Assembly (NCBI RefSeq): GCF_000315015.1
Contig: NZ_BAEP01000047.1
Location: 62,001-126,000, forward strand
Direction: 5' to 3'
Source of the DNA: Paraglaciecola mesophila KMM 241
Lineage (GTDB): Bacteria; Pseudomonadota; Gammaproteobacteria; Enterobacterales; Alteromonadaceae
DNA length: 64,000 nucleotides
Shown in pieces: positions 9,602-18,479 of this stretch. The notes beneath the pieces are model-generated. The model was not told the origin of the DNA, made no database searches, and saw nothing but the letters and a program-made list of their open reading frames with translations. Numbering within the stretch: position 1 is the stretch's first letter; the number at the start of each line of letters is the position of its first letter. The position numbers and the translations under genes were made by a program.

Positions 9602-11263
9602 TTAGTCATTCAGGGCGCTATCATAACGTTTTACACCACCAACCCAGGTTTCGAGTACCTTGGTTTTCCAAATATCCTGTGGGTTGATGGTGAATATATC
9701 CTGGTCGATCAAGATAAAGTCAGCCCACTTCCCGGATGACAAGGTACCTATGCTATTTTCTTGATGAGCTGCATAGGCTCCGCTGTAAGTGAATCCTTTA
9801 AAGGCCTGCTCGACTGTCACTGCCTCCTCTTTGATCCAACCGCCCTCAGGTTGGTTGTTTCTATTCTGTCTTGTTACCGCAGCGTGTAAGCCGAAAAAAG
9901 GATTGGCTAATTCAACAGGAAAGTCAGAGCCAAAAGGGATAATAGATCCCTGTTCTTCGAAAGTTTGCCAAGCATAAGCGCCTTTTAAACGCGCTTCACC
10001 AATCCGGTCTTTGGCCATGTTCATATCACTTGTGGCATGCGTAGGCTGCATTGATGGAATTATTTCAAGGGTTTTGAATCTTGGTATGTCTGTCACATCG
10101 ATAACTTGTGCATGCTCCACGCGATTACGCAAGTGCTGCCCATTGATGCGTGAAAAAGTCTCTTCAAATTGATCCAGCGCTAGCCTATTGCCACGGTCGC
10201 CTATTTCATGGATATTAAGCTGAAAGCCATTGCCCATGATTAAATCAAATAATGGTTTGAGCTGCTTTTCGGGGGTGAGTAGCAGCCCAATGTTTTCATG
10301 GTCATCTGAATACGCGGAAAGCATAGCGGCACCTCGGCTACCAAGCGCACCATCACCGTATACTTTAACGCTGCTGATCGACAAGTAATCGTATTGGTCG
10401 TGAATTGGACCTGCGTTCAGCATGTCGGCAAGCTTAGGATCTGTTGCTGCAATCATAGCGTATATGCGCATGCTCAGTTCGAGTTGCTGACTGCGCTTAA
10501 TGTAATATTGGTAGGTAGCGTAATCAATACCGGCATCGTGAGCGCTGGTGATCCCTAGTGAGAGCAAATGAGCTGCGGCAGCGTCAAGTTTGCGCTGCAA
10601 GTCTTGTTCGGTATCTTGAGGGATTTTTTCCACTAGCATGTTCATGGCGTTATCAATTAGTACACCTGTGGGCACACCATTTTTATCCCTGACAATTTGG
10701 CCGCCTGGCGGGTCTAGCGAATCTTTGGTGACTCCCGCTATTTTCAATGCTTTACTATTCGCCCAGCCAGCGTGACCATCTACTCGGCTTATCCAAACGG
10801 GTCGGTCTTGAATATATTCGTCAAGCATCTCAGAGGTTGGAAAAGCGTTATCGGCCCAAAGTACTTGATTCCAGCCGCCACCCAATATCCATGTTAAATC
10901 AGGGTTTTTCTGAGCGTAATCTCGTACTTTCTGCGCGGAAGCTTTTGCACTAGGAATATCTCTGACATCAACTGCGAGTAGAGTTTCCCCCAAACCCAGT
11001 ATGTGCCCATGGGCATCGATAAGGCCGGGTAGTAATATTCGATTTTTTCCATCAATCACATCGGCATCAGGGTAAGTATCTTTTAAGCTAGAGCCGCCAC
11101 CAATAGCTAACACTTTGCCGCCATCGAAAACCATATCAGTAAACGTCACCATCTCCTCTTTATCGCTAAGGGTGTAACCTTGCACATTGGTGATGTGAGT
11201 GGGGGCGGCTAATGTGGCTGTACTTAACAAATAACTTAACAATATCAAAACTGAATGTTTCAC
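9602..11263 (-). CDS. Exported amidohydrolase family 3 protein (YtcJ-like)
   Basis: The 553-aa product has a signal peptide (MKHSVLILLSYLLSTATLAA) and a metal-dependent amidohydrolase fold. Typical motifs are GLIDAHGHILGLGE (first metal HxH), LNIHEIGDRGNRLALD, RVEHAQVID and FGSDFPVE with the late catalytic Asp. A beta-sandwich formed by N- and C-terminal parts is implied by NRILLPG and GKWADFILIDQDIF. Family members hydrolyse varied amides and cyclic imides, so the substrate is unknown. The gene stands alone on the minus strand, convergent with the metallo-hydrolase and downstream of EF-G2 with its own start region. Confidence 0.88.
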   Translation of the reverse strand: MKHSVLILLSYLLSTATLAAPTHITNVQGYTLSDKEEMVTFTDMVFDGGKVLAIGGGSSLKDTYPDADVIDGKNRILLPGLIDAHGHILGLGETLLAVDVRDIPSAKASAQKVRDYAQKNPDLTWILGGGWNQVLWADNAFPTSEMLDEYIQDRPVWISRVDGHAGWANSKALKIAGVTKDSLDPPGGQIVRDKNGVPTGVLIDNAMNMLVEKIPQDTEQDLQRKLDAAAAHLLSLGITSAHDAGIDYATYQYYIKRSQQLELSMRIYAMIAATDPKLADMLNAGPIHDQYDYLSISSVKVYGDGALGSRGAAMLSAYSDDHENIGLLLTPEKQLKPLFDLIMGNGFQLNIHEIGDRGNRLALDQFEETFSRINGQHLRNRVEHAQVIDVTDIPRFKTLEIIPSMQPTHATSDMNMAKDRIGEARLKGAYAWQTFEEQGSIIPFGSDFPVELANPFFGLHAAVTRQNRNNQPEGGWIKEEAVTVEQAFKGFTYSGAYAAHQENSIGTLSSGKWADFILIDQDIFTINPQDIWKTKVLETWVGGVKRYDSALND

Positions 11264-11387
11264 TGTGATGTCCTTCTCGCAAAGTTGATGCGTCTATAAC
11301 CCAAGAGCAAACGTTGGCCTAAATTGAGCAACTATGCAAATTATTAAGAGCTCTATAAAAAGCAATAAATGAGTGGCATACAGATAC

Positions 11388-11419
11388 AAAAAAGCCCCAC
11401 TGGTTTTCACAAGTAGGGC
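11388..11419 (-). terminator. Rho-independent terminator after the second EF-G gene
   Basis: On the minus strand GCCCTACT pairs with AGTGGGGC (8 bp including one G-U) around a 10-nt loop and is followed by six T. It starts 25 nt past the stop codon of the EF-G2 gene. Confidence 0.85.
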
Positions 11420-11443
11420 CTTTAATTTAACGGTAATTAATGA

Positions 11444-13531
11444 TTACTTCTTAGCGTTACGCTCTTTAGCTTCAGCAATTACTTTTTCCGCTACGTTATT
11501 AGGACAAGGTGAGTAGTGTGAGAACTCCATTGAGAACTGACCACGACCTGAAGTCATTGTACGTAGTGAACCGATATAACCAAACATTTCTGAAAGAGGG
11601 ATATCAGCTTTAACACGAACACCAGTAACGCCTGCTTCTTGATCTTTGATCATGCCGCGACGACGGTTCAAGTCACCAATAACATCACCAACATGATCGT
11701 CTGGCGTGAACACGTCAACTTTCATGATTGGTTCAATCAACTGAGGACCAGCTTTAGGGATTGATTGACGGAACGCACCTTTAGCAGCGATTTCAAATGC
11801 AACCGCTGATGAATCCACTGCGTGGAATCCACCGTCGAACAATTCAACCTCAACGTCTAGTACTGGGAAACCAGCTAGAACACCTGTACCCATCATGCTA
11901 TTGAAACCTTTTTCGATAGCTGGGAAGAATTCTTTAGGAACGTTACCACCCACAACCACTGACGTGAAAGTGAAACCTGAGTTAGGCTCACCTGGTTTGA
12001 TACGGTAATCGATTTTACCGAATTGACCAGAACCACCAGATTGTTTCTTATGGGTATAAGTATCTTCAACTTCTTGGGTAATCGTTTCGCGATACGCAAC
12101 TTGAGGCTCGCCAACAACCAAGTCAACACCGTAAGTACGCTTAAGAATGTCTACCTTTATGTCCAAGTGAAGCTCACCCATACCAGATAGGATTGTTTCA
12201 CCAGAATCTTGGTCAGTCTCTACACGGAAAGTAGGATCTTCTGCAACCATCTTACCGATAGCGATACCCATTTTCTCAGTTGAGCCTTTATCTTTAGGTG
12301 TAACAGAGATAGAGATTACTGGCTCAGGGAATACCATCGCTTCTAGAATGATTGGATCTTTTGGATCACACAAAGTGTGGCCAGTTTGCACGTTAGTTTT
12401 CATACCAACGATCGCGATGATGTCACCAGCTTGCGCAGAGGTAAGCTCGTTACGGTCATCTGCTTGCATTTCACACATACGGCCAACACGCTCAGTTTTA
12501 CCTGTAGCAGCGTTAAGTATGGTGTCGCCTTTTTTAAGCGTACCAGAGTAGATACGTACGAAAGTAAGTGAACCAAAACGGTCATCTGTAATTTTGAACG
12601 CTAACGCTTTAAACGTTTCATCTGGAGAAACGATTGCGTATTTACCATTCGGCTCACCTTCTTCGTCTGTAAGAGGTTGAGGGTCAACTTCTGTAGGACT
12701 AGGTAGGTAATCAACAACAGCATCAAGAATGTTTTGAACGCCTTTGTTTTTGAATGCAGAACCACAGTAAGTCGGGAAGAAGTCCATAGTACGCGTACCT
12801 TTACGGATACAACGTTTGATGTCGTCTATAGAAGGCTCTTCGCCGTCCATGTAAGCCATCATCAGGTCATCGTCTTGCTCAACGGCAGTTTCGATCAACA
12901 TTTCACGGTATTCTTCTACTTTATCAACCATGTCCGCAGGAACATCTGTGATTTCGTAGTTTTCAGGAAGGCCAGTGTCATCCCAAATGAATGCTTTACG
13001 AGTAAGTAGATCAACTACACCAACGAAATCATCTTCGATACCGATAGGCAGAACCATGACAAGTGGATTAGCACCAAGTACTCTTTTGGTTTGTTCAACG
13101 ACGCGGTAAAAATCAGCACCCATACGGTCCAATTTATTTACGAAGATAATACGTGCAACTTCTGAGTCATTCGCATAACGCCAGTTAGTTTCTGATTGAG
13201 GTTCTACCCCACCAGAACCACAGAATACACCGATACCGCCGTCAAGTACTTTAAGTGAACGGTAAACTTCAACAGTGAAGTCAACGTGTCCAGGAGTATC
13301 GATAACGTTGAAACGGTGGTCTTTCCAAAAACAACTAACCGCAGCTGATTGGATAGTAATACCGCGCTCAGCTTCTTGTTCCATGAAGTCAGTGGTAGAT
13401 TCACCATCATGTACTTCACCGGTTTTGTGTATTTGACCGGTAAGCTTCAAAATTCGTTCTGTTGTGGTAGTTTTACCCGCATCAACGTGGGCGAAAATAC
13501 CGATGTTTCTGTAACGTGCTAAATCTTTCAT
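11444..13531 (-). CDS. fusA2: Elongation factor G, second copy type (EF-G2)
   Basis: A translational GTPase of 695 aa with G1 [14 protein letters not shown], switch region [10 protein letters not shown]3 DTPGHVDF, G4 NKLDRMGAD and the usual five-domain EF-G length. It moves tRNAs and mRNA through the ribosome, or performs a sub-function of that cycle. Phrases such as [17 protein letters not shown] and [19 protein letters not shown] match what I remember as the second EF-G of Vibrio and relatives rather than the str-operon copy, and it is not beside rpsL, rpsG or tuf here. The assignment to the paralogue class is therefore inference from memory and context; EF-G itself is certain. It is monocistronic with its own terminator. 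Confidence 0.93.
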   Translation of the reverse strand: MKDLARYRNIGIFAHVDAGKTTTTERILKLTGQIHKTGEVHDGESTTDFMEQEAERGITIQSAAVSCFWKDHRFNVIDTPGHVDFTVEVYRSLKVLDGGIGVFCGSGGVEPQSETNWRYANDSEVARIIFVNKLDRMGADFYRVVEQTKRVLGANPLVMVLPIGIEDDFVGVVDLLTRKAFIWDDTGLPENYEITDVPADMVDKVEEYREMLIETAVEQDDDLMMAYMDGEEPSIDDIKRCIRKGTRTMDFFPTYCGSAFKNKGVQNILDAVVDYLPSPTEVDPQPLTDEEGEPNGKYAIVSPDETFKALAFKITDDRFGSLTFVRIYSGTLKKGDTILNAATGKTERVGRMCEMQADDRNELTSAQAGDIIAIVGMKTNVQTGHTLCDPKDPIILEAMVFPEPVISISVTPKDKGSTEKMGIAIGKMVAEDPTFRVETDQDSGETILSGMGELHLDIKVDILKRTYGVDLVVGEPQVAYRETITQEVEDTYTHKKQSGGSGQFGKIDYRIKPGEPNSGFTFTSVVVGGNVPKEFFPAIEKGFNSMMGTGVLAGFPVLDVEVELFDGGFHAVDSSAVAFEIAAKGAFRQSIPKAGPQLIEPIMKVDVFTPDDHVGDVIGDLNRRRGMIKDQEAGVTGVRVKADIPLSEMFGYIGSLRTMTSGRGQFSMEFSHYSPCPNNVAEKVIAEAKERNAKK

Positions 13532-13566
13532 TTCTTCAACTTCAGTCTGAGTAAAAATTGCGCGGG

Positions 13567-13572
13567 ATTATA
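13567..13572 (-). promoter_or_regulatory. Predicted -10 element for the EF-G2 gene
   Basis: On the minus strand the consensus TATAAT lies about 36 nt upstream of the start codon, followed by a GC-rich CCCGCGC discriminator-like stretch, which is common in growth-rate-regulated translation genes. No clear -35 hexamer is seen. Confidence 0.5.
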
Positions 13573-13804
13573 CAAGATATTTCCGCAGGATGCCGATTTT
13601 CTTTTTAGAAAAATCTAAATATTCACTTTTTTACGGAATTTGGGCGACCGTTTAAAAGAATGCGCGGATTTTACATGGTTTAAGACAGCGAATAAAGTGG
13701 TGTTTTGTTTATTTATTAGGCAGGTGAATTGGTTGCGTTAGGTCATTTTAATATTCTAGTGAATACAAGAAATCAGCAAATTTTTTGGAGGAAGAGAATA
13801 ACAA

Positions 13805-14827
13805 TTAACCGTTAGACATGGGCATTACACGATTTCGCCCTAAGTTCTTTGCTTCGTAAAGCTGTTTATCAGCAGCCTCAATAAGCGCCAAAGGGTTCAT
13901 ACCGGCCTTCATTTCAGCAATACCAAAAGAAGCACTTATCCCTCCGAGTACTTCGGATGTGCGTTTATCTCTAACACCAATTTTTTCAATAGATCTGCGC
14001 ATAGTTTCGGCGATTTGTCTGGCAACACTGAGTTTACTATTGGGAACAATAATGGCGAACTCCTCACCACCAAAGCGAAATGCTTGCGCCCCTTCTCTAC
14101 ATGCAGCCTGCAGCTTTTTAGCGCTGGCTTTTAAGACCAAGTCGCCCATAACATGCCCGTGGGTGTCATTGATCTTTTTAAAATGATCTAAGTCAGCCAA
14201 TATTAGGCACATGTTTGGTCGCATGGCGTATGCTGCTAACTCTGCGTCGAAGTATCTGCGATTGCACAGGCCAGTCAGTGCGTCATATAACGCTGCTTGT
14301 TGGCTTTGTTCGAGTTGATTTCTTAGTCGCGTAATTTCTCTTTCTGCATCATTAAGTGCGGTGCTAAAGGACAAAGTACTACCACGAATCTGTTTGGTTT
14401 GACTGACCAAGGTCCGGACTAAGTCCATGACCTCTTCCATACTCAACCCTTCTCGCTCCACTTTCGCTAAGTCGTCCATGCAGGTATCCATGGTACTTTT
14501 AAAGTTACGCGTTTCACTGCGGGTATCTTGCACCGATTGAGACAGCTCAATCACCATGCTTTCGAGAGAATGACGAAGCTCCCACACATCTACATCTTGT
14601 TCATCTGCTACATGTTTGCGGTACAAGTCTCTGGTCTTTGAATCTGATATGGGTAAATTGCGCTGCAAAGCATGATCTAGGGTTTCATTGAGGGATTCAG
14701 ATTCATTACTTGCATAGGTGTACCAAAGGGCATAGTTGAGTGGCACGGCAGGAATTTTGTGCTTAAGCATTAAAGGGATAGTATTTTTAAGATGTTTAAA
14801 TGAATTCTCTAAATCGTGATTTTTCAC
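13805..14827 (-). CDS. Diguanylate cyclase (GGDEF domain)
   Basis: This 340-aa protein has an N-terminal helical region (about 1-180, including a coiled-coil-like stretch near 155-178) and a C-terminal GGDEF domain. The active-site motif is GGEEF at 253-257, with DLDHFKKINDTHGH for metal and nucleotide binding, so it should make cyclic-di-GMP. The RxxD product-inhibition site is not intact: the corresponding residues are REGA (244-247). No membrane helix or signal peptide is visible, so it is likely cytosolic and controlled through the helical N-terminus. The gene is monocistronic. Confidence 0.92.
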   Translation of the reverse strand: MKNHDLENSFKHLKNTIPLMLKHKIPAVPLNYALWYTYASNESESLNETLDHALQRNLPISDSKTRDLYRKHVADEQDVDVWELRHSLESMVIELSQSVQDTRSETRNFKSTMDTCMDDLAKVEREGLSMEEVMDLVRTLVSQTKQIRGSTLSFSTALNDAEREITRLRNQLEQSQQAALYDALTGLCNRRYFDAELAAYAMRPNMCLILADLDHFKKINDTHGHVMGDLVLKASAKKLQAACREGAQAFRFGGEEFAIIVPNSKLSVARQIAETMRRSIEKIGVRDKRTSEVLGGISASFGIAEMKAGMNPLALIEAADKQLYEAKNLGRNRVMPMSNG

Positions 14828-14919
14828 ACACGTCGCTCGTAAATCGATTATTTTTCAAGCTTACCAGACTGTTGAGTTACGTCCAGAAAATGTCTTCGTG
14901 GCATGTCGTCGCTCTCAAA

Positions 14920-14955
14920 TAAGAAAAGACGATGGCTTAACGGCTAAGCCATCGT
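14920..14955 (-). terminator. Terminator after the propeller-amidohydrolase gene
   Basis: An 11-bp perfect stem ACGATGGCTTA/TAAGCCATCGT with a 5-nt loop lies 25 nt beyond the stop codon of the gene ending at 14981. On the minus strand it is followed by TCTTTTCTTATTT. Confidence 0.85.
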
Positions 14956-14980
14956 TCTATTTATATTGGACTTAGGCTAA

Positions 14981-17900
14981 TTAATGTACCCAGTGGTGCT
15001 TCTCCGATTTTTGTTGAATGCTCTGCTGCGTTGCCTCAGGCATAAAGAGTTTATTGTTATTTTCAAAAAAGAAAGCGGGGCGCTTGGTTTTGCTGCCCAG
15101 TTCGTTCATGGTCGCTGCATCATATATACGGCCGTTGATTACGGTATAACTTACATATTCGCTGCGACGAATATCTGTCAATACGTCGCCGTCGATAATC
15201 ATCATATCCGCCAACTTTCCTGCTTCAATACTTCCTAGTTGCTTGCCCATGCCTAGGTGCGTGGCGCCATCAATGGTGCCTCCTCGCAGTGCTTCCCATG
15301 GTGTGAAACCACCCTGGGTCATCAGCCAAAGTTCCCAGTGCGCAGCTAAGCCTTCACGTTGCCCGTGAGCACCGATATGTACGCTTACGCCTTTATCACG
15401 TAATGTTTTAGCATATTGGGCAACATACACATGATTATATTGGTTATCTGGCGCGGTAGGGCGACGAATAGCACGCCCGTCTAATAAAAAGCTTGGGGTG
15501 TAGCGCAGAAGTCTTTCGTTTTTCCATACCTCAGTGCGGTCATACCAATACTCTTCACCCATTAGACCGCCATAAGAAACCACAAATGTTGGTGTGTAAC
15601 CAAACTCAGTTTCTGCCCAAAGCGTTGTTAAGTCTTCATAACCTTTAGCGATCGGCAGCGAATGCTCGAGCCCTGTATGTCCATCTACTAACATAGAAAT
15701 ATTCTGCTGGTATTTACCGCCACCTTCTGGCACCACCATCAGGTTTAGTTCCCGGGCTGCGGCCAATATTTGTTGGCGCTGGTCACGCCGAGGTTGGTTA
15801 TAACTTTTAACTGAAATTGCTCCGGCATCCTTAAGGCGACGCAAGTGAGTCAGTGCATCCTCATAGCTATTAATAATCGCCTTATAGCCTAGGGCTTCCG
15901 CACCATAAATAATGGTACCGGTAGAGTAGGTGCGAGGAGCAACGCGCTTGCCAGCTTTTTGCAATTCGCTGGCAGCAAAAATTTCCGAGGTGTCATTTGA
16001 TGGGTCATGGATAGTCGTCACACCAAAAGCCAGGGCTGAGTACATATTCCAGTTTTGCTCTGGAATAATCTCGTTACTACCTTGTGATCCATGAGCATGA
16101 GCGTCAATCAAGCCTGGTAAAATTGTTTTGCCTGTGGCGTCAATTTCAAGAGCATTGCTGGGAATAGTAATGTCTGCACGTTTGCCTACTTCAACAATCT
16201 TATTGTCCTTGATAACAACCACACCATCTTCAATGATTTCTTGTTGGTTATTGGCGTCACGCATAGTGACAACTGTGCCGCCCACAAGTGCTTTATAACC
16301 TGAAGGCTTATCGGTTTTCTGCTCAAATGAGAGTGATATTCCTTCAGTTACAGGTTCAGGTAAATCTTCGGTTGCACCGGGTACGAAAGCAAATGCCTCT
16401 TTTAACTCGCGCTCATAGTAAGTCGCCGCGTGATACCAACTAACCGCTTGGCTGTCACTGCGCCAGGTTAGATATTCCCCTGCGCGATCCGAGAGCTGCT
16501 TAATTGGAATGGTGGTACTTTTGGGGCCAATATTTTGTTTTTGGCCTATCTCGGTGAAAGGTGCAACGTACGCTTTATATTGGTATACGAAAGCAATCCA
16601 TTTTTTATCTGGGGATAAGCGATATTCAGCGATTTTGTCACCTCCGTATAGGTGTTCACGTTTATCTTCACCATTGAGGTCGACACTGACTAACTGTTGT
16701 TCAGGATAATCACTGCCAGACACAGACTCGGTAAAATACACCCGGCTGTTGTCACCAGCAAAATGTGGCGCGCTGCCGCTTTTAGCGACACGCGTGTGTT
16801 TTTCACCCTTTACCGTGGCGGTATAGATACCAGGTTCCACAGAGTATTCTGGAGCCAATAAATAGCCGCCAGTTTTCTTATTATAAGTGATAAGTTTGTC
16901 GTCGGTAGAGAAGCTTGGCTCGATGTAATGTCCAGGCTCTGTGGTGATTACTTTTTCTGAACGACCGGAGGCGGATACAGTGCGCACACTGCCTAAGTCT
17001 TTATCGTTCCATGTGGTGAAAACAATCTTTTTACCATCGTGAGAGAAACGAGGGTAGTATTCGTCATGATCGTTCTGCCGAGTAAGGCGTTTCACTTTAC
17101 CGCTTTTAATATCTTTAATATAAAGCTTACCAAGCGCCTGAAAAACAATGTTTTTCCCATTAGGGGATTTCTGCGCCCAGCGAGCCATTTTTATCGCAAA
17201 CTTTTCGGGGGCTACATCAACGTCAAAACGCACTGCATCTGCATATTTTACGGTTGCTTGTACTGATACAGGAATGTCTTTAATCGTCTGTGTTTTCACA
17301 TCAAGTGAGTGGAATTTACCGCCGGTCCAAAACACGATACTTTTTGAATTGGGCATCCAATCAAAGTAAGGAAAATACCCCTCTGAACCGAACCCTTCTT
17401 GCATGTCACGCTCAAGTTTTAAGTAGAGAAGGGATTCAACACCTGTGGCGATATCCTTAATGAACAGTCCGGTTTTCTCCTTTACTCTGCGTATGAAGGC
17501 AATCTGTTTACCGTCTGGAGAGGGGGTAGGCACAACAGCTCCCCCTGTACCGCTGATGTACCGTTCTTCTTCGCCCGTGTTCATATCGTAACGAGTGATG
17601 GCAAAGATAGATTTTAGCGGGTCGCGGTTGTAATCAAAGGTGCTGCCGGGTGATACATCTTGAGTGTAATAAAGATATTTCCCATCAGGGGAGAAAGCCG
17701 GGTCTGCTATGTTTTTTTGATCTGGGTTGCCATGCACTCGTTTCTTGAGCGCCATGCCTTCACCGCCAGAGTGGTGATATAGCCAAATTTCACCTGCCGG
17801 AATACTGCGGCTAGACATTATCCCTTTATTCGCCACTATATATTGGCCGTCAGGGCTCCATTTGGGAGAATGAATTAAGTTATTCTTCTCCTTGGTTACT

Positions 17901-18325
17901 TGCACTAAATTGCTGCCGTCACTGTTCATCACCCAAACGTTCGACATGCCACCGCGGTCAGATATAAACGCTATTTTTTTGCCATCAGGGCTGAATGTGG
18001 GTTGGATATTCCACGCAAAATCTTGCGTTAATGAGGTTGCCTCACCGCCAGCGATAGGGCTGATGTATAGATCGCCCAGCATATCAAAAACGAACTTCTC
18101 GCCATTTGGCGACACATCGAGACTAGACCAAGTCGTTTCATCAGTATTAATGGTGACTTCGTTTAAGTTAAAGGGGGGATTCAATACGTCCCATTCTGCT
18201 TCGTTGCTACTTTCTTCTGCGTGTGCTTTTTGTTCAGTTTCTTCAAGCTCGACGCGACTGAATGCGTCAGCGCTTAAGCTTAACATCGTGCTAAATAGAG
18301 CGACGTTGATTAGGTTCTTATACAT
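14981..18325 (-). CDS. Secreted TolB-like beta-propeller/amidohydrolase fusion protein
   Basis: A large exported protein of 1114 aa. After a signal peptide (MYKNLINVALFSTMLSLSADAFS) come repeated PD40/TolB-type propeller blades over about residues 60-640, recognisable by phrases such as FSPDGKKIAFISDRGG and FSHDGKKIVFTTWND. From about 660 a metal-dependent amidohydrolase domain follows, with GLIDAHAHGSQGS (HxH metal motif), HSLPIAKG and a C-terminal GKLADMMIIDGDVL. Known relatives are annotated as amidohydrolases or prolidase-like enzymes, but the substrate is uncertain; the propeller may gate access to peptides. The tail is rich in Gln and Lys and shows no sorting signal. Monocistronic, with a strong terminator. 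Confidence 0.88.
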   Translation of the reverse strand: MYKNLINVALFSTMLSLSADAFSRVELEETEQKAHAEESSNEAEWDVLNPPFNLNEVTINTDETTWSSLDVSPNGEKFVFDMLGDLYISPIAGGEATSLTQDFAWNIQPTFSPDGKKIAFISDRGGMSNVWVMNSDGSNLVQVTKEKNNLIHSPKWSPDGQYIVANKGIMSSRSIPAGEIWLYHHSGGEGMALKKRVHGNPDQKNIADPAFSPDGKYLYYTQDVSPGSTFDYNRDPLKSIFAITRYDMNTGEEERYISGTGGAVVPTPSPDGKQIAFIRRVKEKTGLFIKDIATGVESLLYLKLERDMQEGFGSEGYFPYFDWMPNSKSIVFWTGGKFHSLDVKTQTIKDIPVSVQATVKYADAVRFDVDVAPEKFAIKMARWAQKSPNGKNIVFQALGKLYIKDIKSGKVKRLTRQNDHDEYYPRFSHDGKKIVFTTWNDKDLGSVRTVSASGRSEKVITTEPGHYIEPSFSTDDKLITYNKKTGGYLLAPEYSVEPGIYTATVKGEKHTRVAKSGSAPHFAGDNSRVYFTESVSGSDYPEQQLVSVDLNGEDKREHLYGGDKIAEYRLSPDKKWIAFVYQYKAYVAPFTEIGQKQNIGPKSTTIPIKQLSDRAGEYLTWRSDSQAVSWYHAATYYERELKEAFAFVPGATEDLPEPVTEGISLSFEQKTDKPSGYKALVGGTVVTMRDANNQQEIIEDGVVVIKDNKIVEVGKRADITIPSNALEIDATGKTILPGLIDAHAHGSQGSNEIIPEQNWNMYSALAFGVTTIHDPSNDTSEIFAASELQKAGKRVAPRTYSTGTIIYGAEALGYKAIINSYEDALTHLRRLKDAGAISVKSYNQPRRDQRQQILAAARELNLMVVPEGGGKYQQNISMLVDGHTGLEHSLPIAKGYEDLTTLWAETEFGYTPTFVVSYGGLMGEEYWYDRTEVWKNERLLRYTPSFLLDGRAIRRPTAPDNQYNHVYVAQYAKTLRDKGVSVHIGAHGQREGLAAHWELWLMTQGGFTPWEALRGGTIDGATHLGMGKQLGSIEAGKLADMMIIDGDVLTDIRRSEYVSYTVINGRIYDAATMNELGSKTKRPAFFFENNNKLFMPEATQQSIQQKSEKHHWVH

Positions 18326-18479
18326 GTGTGATTCCCTGAGAGCTTAATTGTTATAAAAAGTCGACTATTAGAAAGCGCAAAATATACAAAACATCAGTAC
18401 GGAAGACTATTTTCCTCAGTACTTTTAGTTTGGCTAAAATAGCTAAATTGTGAACTTTAGTTCACAGGTGATAAATCTT

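Noticed and set aside
17892-18347. 151-codon frame opposite the start of the propeller-amidohydrolase gene
   Set aside because: Antisense shadow of a gene with a clear signal peptide; composition follows the complement of that gene.
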